Shown piece after piece: positions 18,060 to 27,657 of a DNA stretch of 64,000 nt. The DNA is from Thermoplasmatales archaeon E-plasma (GTDB taxonomy: Archaea > Thermoplasmatota > Thermoplasmata > Thermoplasmatales > Thermoplasmataceae). The stretch covers positions 694,957 through 758,956 of the forward strand of contig KI542675.1 of NCBI GenBank assembly GCA_000496135.1, given 5' to 3'. The first letter of the stretch is position 1. Each line of letters opens with the position of its first letter. Under the pieces are notes generated by a model. The model searched no databases. It was not told the origin of the DNA and saw only the letters and a list, made by a program, of their open reading frames with translations. The position numbers and the translations under genes were made by a program.

Positions 18060-18950
18060 ATGAAATATGATAAAGCTATATTTGGAATTTACCCGAGGAG
18101 TGAAAATCTAAGGGTCAGCATTGGAAGGCACGAAAGAGGAAAGCTTGATGGAAGCATCAGGGATATAATTGCAGATGAAAAGAGAAAATTTTATGATTTT
18201 GCCAGAAAAAGCAATGTGAGAATTGCTGGTGATCCGCTCTTCAACTGGCACGACATATACCGTCCTCTTTTTTCGTTATTTTCAGGTCTTGAACAAGGCG
18301 AACTTCACAGATACAAGGAAACAAATACATTCTACAGAAAACCAAAAATTGTGGGAACAATTGAATTTGTCAACGATCCATTGAAATCTCAAAGAGATGA
18401 ATTTGCAACTCCTGTATATTTACCTGATGGAAATAAAATAGAAAACTTCTTTCTGCCATCACCAAAATGTCTTCTCGCAGACTCGGAGAATGTTAAATCT
18501 GACAGTAAGGTCAATCTCCTGAATGCTTACAGAGATCTCCTGGAATCAGTAAAGCCAAAGACCACTGTATTTTATGAACATTATGACCTTGACGAAGCCC
18601 TTTTGAATGATATTGCATCTCTTGGCGATTCGTCAACTTTCATTGTGGTTACTCCAGAATCTAACACTGCTGGAAAGAATATCAATAAGGAAAGTAACTT
18701 TAAGGGAATAGTCTCAGGAAATCCTGAAGATCTTGAAAAGAATCTCACAATCTCAAAGGAATCATTTATACCGTTCTGGAATTGCAAAAAGACTTCAATT
18801 GAATCAAAAGCTCAGGTGAATAACCTGTTAGACAGAATAAAGAACAAACTTGCTGATTCAAATAAATATACAATATGCAATACCGACTTCTTTGATTTCC
18901 TTCCCAGGGATATCGCAGATAAGAAAATTGCATTTGACGGGGTGGCATAG
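18060..18950 (+). CDS. MetE-like N-terminal-domain protein
   Basis: 296 residues from ATG 18060, 4 bp after the metF stop; an earlier in-frame start at 18027 would overlap metF. The sequence has a (beta/alpha)8-like pattern with a FYRKPKIVG segment near residue 95, reminiscent of MetE-family proteins, but the zinc-binding Cys/His set is absent. It abuts the catalytic methionine synthase gene with no spacer (TAG then ATG). I read it as the non-catalytic, substrate- or methyl-donor-binding half of a split methionine synthase, a call that rests largely on position. Confidence 0.65.
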   Translation: MKYDKAIFGIYPRSENLRVSIGRHERGKLDGSIRDIIADEKRKFYDFARKSNVRIAGDPLFNWHDIYRPLFSLFSGLEQGELHRYKETNTFYRKPKIVGTIEFVNDPLKSQRDEFATPVYLPDGNKIENFFLPSPKCLLADSENVKSDSKVNLLNAYRDLLESVKPKTTVFYEHYDLDEALLNDIASLGDSSTFIVVTPESNTAGKNINKESNFKGIVSGNPEDLEKNLTISKESFIPFWNCKKTSIESKAQVNNLLDRIKNKLADSNKYTICNTDFFDFLPRDIADKKIAFDGVA

Positions 18951-19988
18951 ATGGAGAAATTCATAACGCAGGAGATAGGCAGCTTAAGAAAGCCGGAATA
19001 CCTTTCCACAAGATTCCACAAATTCAGCGAATCGGAAAGATCGGAAAAGGCTGGAAAAGCTGCAAAGGAAATGATTGAAAGGTTTCAGGAAGCAGGTATA
19101 GACAACCTGGGCATTGCCGGCGAAATGTTCAGATGGGAGATGTACGAGCATCTTGCAAAGTACATTGACGGAATTAAATTCTATGGGCATGTGAGATCAT
19201 TTGACAACAGATATTACCTTAAGGGAAGTGTTGCATCTGATTTGAATTTGAGGGAATCTCCACATTCAGAGGAGTTTGAATTCGTTCTTAACAATACAAC
19301 AAAGGATGTGAAAGTTCCCATTACAGGGCCATATACAATGATGGACTGGTCATTCAACGACCATTACGAAAAAAGGGATGAACTGGCAATGGCCTTTGCA
19401 AGGGCAATCAATGCGGAAATCAAAAATCTGAAGAAGATATGGCAAAGATCTGGAAGATCGGGTCCACTGCAAATTCAGATTGATGAGCCTGCGGGTACAA
19501 CTCATAAAAATGAGGCGCATATTCTCACAGATTCAGTGAACGAATCAATTAAGGGAATCAGCGACTGCGAATTCACAATTCATGTGTGTTATACCAGCGG
19601 TTATCCTGAATTCTTCAAGTCTGTGCCCGATCTCAGACTACATGGATTAAATCTTGAATTTGCCAACAGAGATTCAGATGCTCCAGGAGTGAATGAAAAT
19701 TCCAGGAAAGGGTACATATTCCTGAAAAATTACATCGAGGCACTTGAAACATCTGATCACAAAATGTTCATGGGCCTTGGCGTCGTGGATGTTCACAGGG
19801 ATTTCATTGAGCCTCCTGAATTAATCAGAGACAGAATACTGTTTGCCAACAGGATAATAGAGGATCCGAAACTGCTCAGAATAAATCCCGACTGTGGTCT
19901 GAGAACGAGATCAATAGACACTTCATTCAGGAAGTTGCGAAATATGGTTGAGGGCACAAAGCTTGCCCAGGAAGCCATTTTCAGATAA
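18951..19988 (+). CDS. metE: Cobalamin-independent methionine synthase, catalytic domain (core MetE)
   Basis: A 345-residue single-barrel MetE C-terminal domain that methylates homocysteine. The zinc ligands are present: His211 and Cys213 in IHVCYTS, Glu236 in LNLEFA and Cys315 in INPDCGLRTR. QIDEPAG (176-182) and the N-terminal GSLRKPEYL, a homocysteine-site motif, also match. Bacterial MetE is about 750 residues with two barrels; here the second barrel stands alone and the neighbour at 18060 may supply the other half. The methyl donor could be a pterin made by the MetF-like enzyme or a methyl-corrinoid protein, as proposed for archaeal core MetE; the sequence does not decide. Confidence 0.88.
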   Translation: MEKFITQEIGSLRKPEYLSTRFHKFSESERSEKAGKAAKEMIERFQEAGIDNLGIAGEMFRWEMYEHLAKYIDGIKFYGHVRSFDNRYYLKGSVASDLNLRESPHSEEFEFVLNNTTKDVKVPITGPYTMMDWSFNDHYEKRDELAMAFARAINAEIKNLKKIWQRSGRSGPLQIQIDEPAGTTHKNEAHILTDSVNESIKGISDCEFTIHVCYTSGYPEFFKSVPDLRLHGLNLEFANRDSDAPGVNENSRKGYIFLKNYIEALETSDHKMFMGLGVVDVHRDFIEPPELIRDRILFANRIIEDPKLLRINPDCGLRTRSIDTSFRKLRNMVEGTKLAQEAIFR

Positions 19989-20065
19989 AATTTTATATTC
20001 ATATGAGAGTGCGCATTAAAATACCTCTCACTATGATATTATAGTAATTTTCAATAACCTCACAT

Positions 20066-20965
20066 ATGCAAAATTTCATTTACATACTGCTCACAGAAAT
20101 ACTGATGACGCCCCTCATTGTGTATTTTCTCTATTACACTTCAGTTTTTTTTGATCATCTTAACACAAAGAAAATAGCGCTCATAATGCTGATTCTTTCA
20201 ATGATGTCCGGTATGTTGAATTCCATAAACTTCTATATTATCTTTCCAAAAACATTCCTTGATGAAGTTATGGCAATCAATATCTCAATGTTCGAGATGA
20301 GCGTGATATTATCATATATTCTTCTGTCTGCATTCAACGGGAATTTGAAGAGAATGACAAAAACCCATTCAAAATGGATATCCATATTGATAGGGTGGAA
20401 TGAAATATCAATGGCCATTCTTCTATACAGTTTTGCCTATGGGTTTGGAACTGAAGGAGTCTACCTTAACATAATCAACCTTTTCGGGGCAGGAATAACA
20501 AACTATCTTTTTACCATTCCAATGATCATAGAAATGGTATTTCTTTTCTCTCTGAAACTTCACAGGGGTCTTTCAGGGCGAATTCTGGTTTCCATAATAC
20601 TGATGCAGGCTTCAGATCCAGGTCTTTTTGGCGGCCAGTATTCCTTATACCTCACTGGAATATTTGCAGTGGTTATGGTATTTTCACTTTATTATACCCT
20701 TACTTTCATTAATTCAGAAAGGGATAAACTTGAGCCTGGATGGGCTAAAAATTTCAGGTACTTCGTATTCTTCATATTTCTTTCGGCCATTGGTCTCATT
20801 TCAAGTGCTTTCATACCGGGAGAATTCGGAGTCAGGTGGATTATATTTTCACTGTCCATGGGATATTCCACAATTTATTATTTCCTGATCGCTTTGAGAT
20901 ATTTTGATCCAGAAACCCCGGAAGGAATCAGAAGAAAGACAGTGGAAGCAAATAATGAATCATGA
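20066..20965 (+). CDS. Multi-pass membrane protein, unknown
   Basis: 299 residues with about eight hydrophobic helices and short loops, and no metal- or cofactor-binding motif I can name. It looks distantly similar in layout to the first ~290 residues of the convergent membrane polyferredoxin-like protein at 20999-22972: both open with two helices around an Asn/Gly-rich turn (MMSGMLNSIN here, MMNGMLLGPA there). The ATG directly follows CAT, with a TATA-like ATTATAGTA about 27 bp upstream. It may be a membrane anchor working with that neighbour, but this is inference. Confidence 0.65.
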   Translation: MQNFIYILLTEILMTPLIVYFLYYTSVFFDHLNTKKIALIMLILSMMSGMLNSINFYIIFPKTFLDEVMAINISMFEMSVILSYILLSAFNGNLKRMTKTHSKWISILIGWNEISMAILLYSFAYGFGTEGVYLNIINLFGAGITNYLFTIPMIIEMVFLFSLKLHRGLSGRILVSIILMQASDPGLFGGQYSLYLTGIFAVVMVFSLYYTLTFINSERDKLEPGWAKNFRYFVFFIFLSAIGLISSAFIPGEFGVRWIIFSLSMGYSTIYYFLIALRYFDPETPEGIRRKTVEANNES

Positions 20966-20998
20966 TTAACGAAATATTCATCCGGATATTTCCCATAA

Positions 20999-22972
20999 TT
21001 AATTTTTTTTCCTGAGACGATCGCGAATAAAGTGCCTGACATCATAGAAAAATATGTTTTCATAAGGGCATGCCTCAACGCAATCACCGATGCCAACACA
21101 TCTTGAGTTCTTGAATTCCCCTGTTGATATGAAGTTTCCAGGCTGTGTGGATAAACCCACAGGGCATGCAGTGGCGCAATCCTTTGTCTTACAGTTTACG
21201 CATTGCATTGGATCATTTACCTTCAATCTGAAGAAACCAAACTTGCTTATCCATCTGTTAAAATTTCCCCAGTGACAGTAACCAGTGTTTATGCAGCCAT
21301 AATTGCCGAAATAAGGCATTGTGAGAAAAACCGCATACCACATAAAATCGAATAATAAAATGTAGATAAAGAAGAGGGGATCGGTGCCATAAATACTGAT
21401 TCCAAAAATATGGTATGAATTCAGGATCGAAAATATGGCACCAATGGCAAGGGATGTATATACCGTAAGGGAAACTACACGGTATATTTTATTTCGCTCC
21501 CCTTCTCTGCTGATATATCTGGCTGTTGGTGAGGTCCTGTTAAATTTTTTCATTGAATCATAAAATGTTCCCTGGTACATCAATGGCGCGGTGCAGAAAA
21601 CTGAGCACAATTGTCTTGCACCAAATAAAAGAGACAGTATTCCGCTAATAAAATACGTTAGAAGCATAGGCACAATCAGATATGGAGCTAAACCTCCACC
21701 AGCACCTATTCCCATAGACCATCCAATGAATGGATAAATTTGTGCATTGGGAATTATGAAACTGGGAATTAGAATAGAATAAATTGCATATGCAAAAATT
21801 GTGAGACTTAACCTGATCTTATTTTCCAGTTCCCTTGTTTTAAGAATCTTAAATACAACCAGTGAACCCATTTCGAATCCCATCATAATTAGAAACCATG
21901 ATGAGCCTGTAATGCTGCCGATAACTATTACCACATCATAAAGAAAAGAAAGCATTATGCCATAGGCCGATCCTGATATTGCAGTCAGTGACATGGCATT
22001 GATAAAAGTACCTGGTCCGAAATACTGAAAATCAAAGGTAGCACCCATTCCAAATTCCGCAATAAATATGGAAATCAGAAAAGTCGTTGACCACCTTCTG
22101 TTGGCCAGCCAGTATACCTTTTTTCCACCTTTAAAGTAAGAGGCGTTTATTATGGCATAAAGGTAAATGATCATTTCCACTATGATTGCAATGGAAACTA
22201 TGGAATTCACATAATCATACTGATACAGGAGGATTCCACCCATCATCAGGCTATATGCGAGAATAATCAATATGATATATCTGGCAAAACCACCGGTTAA
22301 AAAATTCTGTCTATATAACGATTCAAACAGATATACAAGAAGGGTTGTCATAATGGCCCCTCCTGCAAAGACGGAAAAGAAAAGCCATTGGGAATAATTT
22401 AATGCCGTCGGTGTGAGAAACATTATTACCGATTGAAACGTGATGAATATGAAAGGAGATTTATCAGTTTTCCTGATTGAAAGTAATGCTGTCAGGAACA
22501 TCTCCAGGGCCATTGGAAAAATAAACCAGAAAGACGAGATGGAATTGAATATTATAGATAAAGTACTGAATGGTGAAACATAACGGAAAAATTGACCGGA
22601 AATGTATGAATTGAAATCAAAGCTCATGAGGAATTCATTTAGGAGTGTTACAAAAATTATAATGAGGGTACTGACTTTTACCTGGACAAGAGGCCTCTCG
22701 ACATGCCTAATGAACAGGATCAATGGATACACCATCTCAAGAGACATTATTCCAAGAGACAGAATGATTACATTCTCAGCAGAGAAATTATGAAATTCAA
22801 AGAAATAAATGGCTGGCCCAAGGAGCATTCCATTCATCATTGCCAGCAACAGATAGACAATGACTATTCTTACAGGACTCTCATGGAATCTGGAAAGATA
22901 AAGAATATAAGAAGCAGTAATTCCCATTCCAGTTGCCAGTGCAGTTAGAACGGCCAATGAAATGAGGTACAT
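20999..22972 (-). CDS. Polytopic membrane protein with C-terminal ferredoxin-like Fe-S domain
   Basis: 657 residues with roughly 15 membrane helices (about 1-575) followed by a ferredoxin-like tail. The tail has CVNCKTKDCATACP (Cys591, 594, 599, 603) and CVGIGDCVEACP (Cys625, 631, 635), where the second Cys of a normal CxxCxxC motif is Ile628. The second site may therefore bind a 3Fe-4S cluster, or none. Upstream, RQLCSVFCTAPLMYQG and NYGCINTGYCHWG add conserved-looking Cys pairs recalling NapH/NosR-like quinol-side proteins. I infer electron transfer between a membrane pool and cytoplasmic partners; no partner dehydrogenase is adjacent. A TATA-like TTTAAATAAC lies upstream of the start. Confidence 0.72.
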   Translation of the reverse strand: MYLISLAVLTALATGMGITASYILYLSRFHESPVRIVIVYLLLAMMNGMLLGPAIYFFEFHNFSAENVIILSLGIMSLEMVYPLILFIRHVERPLVQVKVSTLIIIFVTLLNEFLMSFDFNSYISGQFFRYVSPFSTLSIIFNSISSFWFIFPMALEMFLTALLSIRKTDKSPFIFITFQSVIMFLTPTALNYSQWLFFSVFAGGAIMTTLLVYLFESLYRQNFLTGGFARYIILIILAYSLMMGGILLYQYDYVNSIVSIAIIVEMIIYLYAIINASYFKGGKKVYWLANRRWSTTFLISIFIAEFGMGATFDFQYFGPGTFINAMSLTAISGSAYGIMLSFLYDVVIVIGSITGSSWFLIMMGFEMGSLVVFKILKTRELENKIRLSLTIFAYAIYSILIPSFIIPNAQIYPFIGWSMGIGAGGGLAPYLIVPMLLTYFISGILSLLFGARQLCSVFCTAPLMYQGTFYDSMKKFNRTSPTARYISREGERNKIYRVVSLTVYTSLAIGAIFSILNSYHIFGISIYGTDPLFFIYILLFDFMWYAVFLTMPYFGNYGCINTGYCHWGNFNRWISKFGFFRLKVNDPMQCVNCKTKDCATACPVGLSTQPGNFISTGEFKNSRCVGIGDCVEACPYENIFFYDVRHFIRDRLRKKN

Positions 22973-23041
22973 TTTACTCGATCATCATAAAAAGTTATTT
23001 AAAACTGGTGAATCGTAAATATTATTCTAACACATTACTTT

Positions 23042-23653
23042 TCATGAATTTACATATTCTTCCAGAACTTTTTTCTTTCTCTGGCTATATTCCTCGTCAG
23101 TTATGATTTTGTGTTCATTAAGCATTTTCAACTCAAATAGTCTCTTACCCAGCGGGCTTAAATTTGTGGGAGAAACTTCCTTATTTGATTCCTGGGCGGC
23201 AGAGATATTAGATTTACCTGTTACCATTGGTGATGGTTCATTTTCTTTCTGCGCAGAAGAGATCTTTGGCTTATCATCGTATACCGATGCCTTTGTATCT
23301 GTAGCATTCGTTGATTTCTCAGGTTCTAATGGTTCCCTGGAATGGACATCTTTTCTTCCTGATTCATTCGTATCATGGTTGATCGCCGTATTAGGGTCAT
23401 TAACAGACCGACCAGAACTTACATTTTCATTCTTAGTTTTCAATGGTTCATTTGATTCCTTTTTCTCACTCTTCACTTCAGTTTCTTTAGGTTTTGGAGT
23501 AATGGAATCTTTTGATGTTGACTCAGTATTGCCTTTAGGCTGGTTATTCTTTTGATCCGAAGGATTGGACAGTTGTGTAAGCTTCGTTCCACATTTCTGA
23601 CAGAATTTTGAACCTTCCGGAAGAATTGCTCCGCATTTAGGACATGTTATCAT
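23042..23653 (-). CDS. Zinc-ribbon protein with C-terminal SHOCT motif
   Basis: 203 residues. A double-CxxC zinc ribbon (CPKCGAILPEGSKFCQKCG, residues 4-22) leads into about 135 residues of low-complexity Ser/Lys/Glu/Asn-rich, probably disordered linker. It ends in a SHOCT-type helix pair: FELKMLNEHKIITDEEYSQ followed by KKKVLEE. SHOCT motifs are short oligomerisation or membrane-proximal adaptors. GGATATATAAAG (23672-23683, read on the minus strand) is about 24 bp from the ATG, so the mRNA is probably leaderless. Confidence 0.75.
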   Translation of the reverse strand: MITCPKCGAILPEGSKFCQKCGTKLTQLSNPSDQKNNQPKGNTESTSKDSITPKPKETEVKSEKKESNEPLKTKNENVSSGRSVNDPNTAINHDTNESGRKDVHSREPLEPEKSTNATDTKASVYDDKPKISSAQKENEPSPMVTGKSNISAAQESNKEVSPTNLSPLGKRLFELKMLNEHKIITDEEYSQRKKKVLEEYVNS

Positions 23654-24057
23654 AGGGAAAAAATAAGAGTTGGATATATAAAGATTAACTCTTTAAAATT
23701 ACCCCGTATCTTTCTCCATATTTTTTTTAAGCTGAAGCTTTGAGAATATTTTAAAAAAATACTGTCTTGAAAAGCATCCGTGGTAATTCCTTTTATTTCT
23801 TCATAATTATGCAAATATTGGCGTTATGGTAATTTACCGACTCTATTTTTATACATTCTCAAAAGATTGAATAGCTGTTGTTTTTTTACAATAAATTGGA
23901 TATACCAGATGGTTTTTAATAATATTTAGTGAACAAAAGAAAGTTTAGAGCAGCAAAAATTTTTATCCTGCTTTAATAATTGCTAAACGTGTTTCGCTAT
24001 GTATATGTCATGGACAGAAACTCACTGAATTCAGGAAATTATCATAGGGGTCTAAGA
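23654..24057. other. AT-rich intergenic stretch
   Basis: About 400 bp separating divergent transcription units, with T- and A-runs and no supported gene. It holds the promoter of the SHOCT gene at its left edge and presumably that of the surface-protein unit at its right. Confidence 0.4.
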
Positions 24058-24255
24058 ATGGAAGAATTGCGTTTAATAAATCATCTTAAAAAAACAAGTA
24101 TTGGGAAAATTGCCTCCATAAAGTATCAGATGCCATTTTATTTGAATTGTAATAATGAAACAAACGAAGTATATTCACAGGCTTCTAATTTACATTCTTT
24201 ATGTGGAAATAAAAACGAAATTCAGTTGAAAAAAGGTTCAACGTGGGGGTTATAA
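24058..24255 (+). CDS. Possible small protein upstream of surface protein
   Basis: A 65-residue frame starting at ATG 24058, eight bases after AGGGG, and ending just before the next gene's start. The composition (Asn, Lys, Cys; MEELRLINHLKKTSIGKIAS at the N-terminus) is plausible but matches nothing I recognise. It could equally be a leader region. Confidence 0.28.
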   Translation: MEELRLINHLKKTSIGKIASIKYQMPFYLNCNNETNEVYSQASNLHSLCGNKNEIQLKKGSTWGL

Positions 24256-24257
24256 TC

Positions 24258-25931
24258 ATGAATGCAAAGGTAGTGCTCTCATTTGTGATTGTTGCCATAG
24301 TTTTGCTTTCCGGAGTGGTATTTGGTATTCAGTCCAATGCCCAGGACGTTAATATAGCCAGCCAGCAGAATACAAGTTATAATGTTGTTATATCGAGTAA
24401 CACTGTCCTTCATGGAAACCTGTTTGCTGTTAATTTAACTATTGATCCAGGAGTAACCCTTGTTACTGAGGGGTATAGCATTATACTTAGCGGCAATTTT
24501 GAAAACTTTGGAAAAGTATGTGCAGGATTCAACATGAATTCTGCAACTCAATATGGCTATGCAATAGACTATCACCATTCGCTAGGTGGTTCAGGAGGTG
24601 GAGCAAGTTACATACCAACGACTAACGTTGTAGTATATAGGGCCGGTTCTACCATGGTTCCTGGAGGTGCCGCCGTAGAAGACCAGAGTGGATGTCCCGG
24701 TCAATCTGTAACTGTTTCAACAATTCAAAGTTACGTAACCATGGCAAACATCTCTAAATGGTTTAAAACAGGCATTCAGCAATACATTACCGGTGCAGCT
24801 GGAGGAGGTGTTACGGGAGCTTATGGTAGTACGGACGTCGGCGGTTTAGGTTCCTATGGGATTTATATTCAGGCTAATACAGTTAATGAAGGGAATATAG
24901 TCGCAGCTGGACAATCAGTATTTGATGGTTGCTATGATGCCAGCCAGGGTGCTGGAGGAGGTGGAACTATCCTGATAGCATATGGTAATGGAGGATGCAT
25001 ACCTGGTGCTATAAGCAACAACGGGGGGATAGCAACTCCCGAATGCTCTTCATATCTGGTAGCTGGTGGTTCAGGAGGAAACGGTAGCGTAATTTCTATG
25101 AACTACCAGAATGGGCAAGCCCCGGTAGCGGTTACCATGCAGGGGCCTCAGTGGGCATTCGATGGAGCTTACGCAGATTATGAAGTTCAGGAGACAGTAT
25201 CAGTAAATGGACAAAGTATATCTCAGACTGCTTCGTATATTAATCAAACAATTACCAGCATTTGCATTCCTCTTCAGGAATTTCAGCTTTGTGATCTATC
25301 CTTTAATGAATACTTAAACTGTACACTATATTTTAATAATCCACAAAGTCTAATGGCAATAAACAGTACTGATTTAAACGATTTAAATTCGGGAAGCCTG
25401 CCAGGTACAGGGCAGATACAAATTGGAAACCAGATAACTGTAAATTCGCCAACAATAGTCACGGGAGTAGATGTAACTGTAAATTCAGGTAGTTATATAA
25501 CTGACCAGATAAATTTCCTGTACGGAGATACCGGGAATCAGGCGTCAGTGTGGATATCACAATCCTCTGGAATGGTTATCAAATTCTCCTACACACAATC
25601 TTCTTCGTCTGGAACATACAGTTATAAGGACACGGCAACTATGAATCTAGTAAAGACTAATATAGCAATGTCACAACCCGCACCAAAAAATAATGTAATA
25701 CTCTATGCAGCAATTGGAGGAATAATAGCTGCGATTGTCATGGTGTCTTTTGCCGCTTACAGGGGCGGGTATATGGATTTGGAGAAATTCCGGAGGTCTG
25801 TTAAGGTAAAAAGCAGTCAGGGAAACAATTCCAACGAAATCATTCGCAAACTAAGGGACCTTAGGGATTCCGGGTTGATAACTAACGAAGATTTTAACAG
25901 AAGGCTTGAGGATATATTGTCTAAAAAATAA
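24258..25931 (+). CDS. Glycine-rich secreted/anchored surface protein with SHOCT-like tail
   Basis: 557 residues from ATG 24258, preceded by a run of five G. It has a signal peptide (about 1-27, VVLSFVIVAIVLLSG), an extracellular region with Gly-rich turns (GGSGGGASY, GAAGGGVTGAYG, GAGGGGTIL) suggesting a beta-helix or beta-solenoid, and a membrane helix near 485-507. A cytoplasmic tail of about 50 residues ends in a SHOCT-like hairpin, LRDLRDSGLITNEDFNRRLE. Several Cys in the ectodomain may pair. The tail resembles that of the divergent zinc-ribbon/SHOCT protein at 23.0 kb, so the two could interact. Confidence 0.75.
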   Translation: MNAKVVLSFVIVAIVLLSGVVFGIQSNAQDVNIASQQNTSYNVVISSNTVLHGNLFAVNLTIDPGVTLVTEGYSIILSGNFENFGKVCAGFNMNSATQYGYAIDYHHSLGGSGGGASYIPTTNVVVYRAGSTMVPGGAAVEDQSGCPGQSVTVSTIQSYVTMANISKWFKTGIQQYITGAAGGGVTGAYGSTDVGGLGSYGIYIQANTVNEGNIVAAGQSVFDGCYDASQGAGGGGTILIAYGNGGCIPGAISNNGGIATPECSSYLVAGGSGGNGSVISMNYQNGQAPVAVTMQGPQWAFDGAYADYEVQETVSVNGQSISQTASYINQTITSICIPLQEFQLCDLSFNEYLNCTLYFNNPQSLMAINSTDLNDLNSGSLPGTGQIQIGNQITVNSPTIVTGVDVTVNSGSYITDQINFLYGDTGNQASVWISQSSGMVIKFSYTQSSSSGTYSYKDTATMNLVKTNIAMSQPAPKNNVILYAAIGGIIAAIVMVSFAAYRGGYMDLEKFRRSVKVKSSQGNNSNEIIRKLRDLRDSGLITNEDFNRRLEDILSKK

Positions 25932-25974
25932 TTATGAAGGTGTTGTTAAGCTGAGTATATCAGCAAATAAAATA

Positions 25975-26046
25975 TGGACTGGAGGGGACTTGAACCCCTG
26001 GCCTCTTCCATGCCAAGGAAGCGATCTACCGCTGATCTACCAGCCC
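25975..26046 (-). tRNA. tRNA-Ala (GGC)
   Basis: A 72-nt cloverleaf on the minus strand. The acceptor stem is GGGCTGG/CCAGTCC with discriminator A and no encoded CCA. The anticodon stem CTTCC/GGAAG encloses loop TTGGCAT, giving anticodon GGC, and the T-arm contains GGTTCAAGTCC. No intron is seen. No integrase or direct repeat marks it as an attachment site. Confidence 0.93.
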
Positions 26047-26209
26047 ATTATGCCCTAAGTTATTCTTACATTAAATATTTGATCATATTGAAAGCGATGT
26101 TCCCAATAAGGATCAGGCAATTTGTTCTGGCACATGATTTGTTTAGTATGATTCTCTTTTGCTTTTTATTCTTGCAAAAACATTATTAAGTTTGTGCTAG
26201 TATAAACAT

Positions 26210-27205
26210 GTGAATTTAACCCAATTGGATAGAATAATCTTGAAAAATATCCAATGGCCAAACGACTTTTCTGAGAAAAGATTTTGTCTTTGGGATATCA
26301 GTAGAAAATACAACTATTCAATTGTAACCGTTAAGAATAGATGGGAGGCAATGGTTTCATCCGGTTTCATCGTGAGTTTGAAAGTAAAGCCCAATAACGA
26401 ACTTTTCGGACTGAGGAGAGGTCTCGTTGCTTTGAAGAATAAACATTCAATGATAAAAGAAGAGGAAGAATTTTTAAAGCGGAACAAATATATAACTAAC
26501 ACATACTCCTTGGAAAATGAGGAAATCGGGATAGATTTTTTGTACCCATCAAATTTAGATCCCTTGGAATTTATCAATAAACAACTTGAATATAAGTTTA
26601 AATTCAATGAATCTTCTTATGTGGCTATAGATAACAATCTCAGATGCCACATTACAAGAAAAGATTTGCTGATTTTGCGGGAGTTAATTAATCAACCCTT
26701 GCTGAACGCTAAGGAGCTTTCATCAATACTGGGAATAAAAAGAACTATTGTGGCAAAATCCCTGGATAAAATGTCAGAGGGAAATGCGTTCTCTGTAGAT
26801 CCCATATTAAATATTTCATGTGTTGAAAATTTAATTTTCGCAATATATCACGCGTATGTAAAGGAAGGTTCCGAACAAAAAATAACAAGAGATATTTGCT
26901 TTTCATTAAAAGACAATTATCTCCTCACAAAATATTTTATTCCTGGCAGAGTTTTAATACTTGCTTCTTTTAATAATAATGAAGAGGTGGAGTCGTTCAA
27001 GCAACAGATGTCTTCATTTGATGTAAAAAAACAGAGCCTCAACACGATTTTTAAAACTAATCCGCAGAAATATTTCATATATGAGCAATTATTGAACGAA
27101 CTTATAGAAAAACATTCCAGAAATGGACTGAATAACGAATCAGATGAGTTTTCAGAAGAGGAAGTTATACAAAATAAGAAGCTCGGTAAAGCTGATGATG
27201 TTTAA
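26210..27205 (+). CDS. Winged-helix transcriptional regulator-like protein
   Basis: 331 residues from GTG 26210. Two helix-turn-helix-like segments are visible: near residues 20-52 (DISRKYNYSIVTVKNRWEAM) and near 155-190 (AKELSSILGIKRTIVAKSLD). Each is followed by an alpha/beta segment, an Lrp/AsnC-like tandem layout also found in uncharacterised archaeal regulators. The C-terminal 30 residues are acidic and low-complexity. It stands alone between tRNA-Ala and a large membrane protein, which it might regulate. The ligand and targets are unknown. Confidence 0.7.
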   Translation: MNLTQLDRIILKNIQWPNDFSEKRFCLWDISRKYNYSIVTVKNRWEAMVSSGFIVSLKVKPNNELFGLRRGLVALKNKHSMIKEEEEFLKRNKYITNTYSLENEEIGIDFLYPSNLDPLEFINKQLEYKFKFNESSYVAIDNNLRCHITRKDLLILRELINQPLLNAKELSSILGIKRTIVAKSLDKMSEGNAFSVDPILNISCVENLIFAIYHAYVKEGSEQKITRDICFSLKDNYLLTKYFIPGRVLILASFNNNEEVESFKQQMSSFDVKKQSLNTIFKTNPQKYFIYEQLLNELIEKHSRNGLNNESDEFSEEEVIQNKKLGKADDV

Positions 27206-27657
27206 TTAACCGGTTCGATAGAATAAAGAATTAAGCAATTCAATGATCAGTTTTGTTTTTATTGATATTTTGAAAATTTTTGTCTAACTTCAATTTTAAT
27301 GTAAGGCCTGCATTGTTCAGAATAACTTTTACGCCTTTTCAAGTCCGCCACTAATATATTCCCAGATATTCTCCGCAATGAAGTGTTATTAGTTCAAATA
27401 TAATTAGATGTCTTCAATATAATCTTCTATGGCATTATCCTATCTCCTCATATTTCGCTCAAATAATTTCTCCAGACTACCGGTCATATTGCCATCAGCC
27501 CCCCGATACATTATTGATTTTATTATTCCTTTTCCTGCAATTCATCTCATATCAAAAAGATGAAAAATTCTGTTTATTTGTTTCTTCAAATTTATCTTTA
27601 TATCATAATGCAGAGTGGGTACAAAATATTAATATAACCACATGGGATGTTTTCCAC
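27206..27657. other. Intergenic, AT-rich
   Basis: About 450 bp with no convincing gene. An in-frame start at 27514 would extend the downstream membrane protein into it, but the added 48 residues look unlike a signal sequence. Several T-rich tracts could terminate the regulator gene. Confidence 0.4.

Noticed and set aside
25975-26046. tRNA-Ala as integration site of a genomic island
   Set aside because: No integrase, tRNA 3'-end repeat or composition break was seen on either side.
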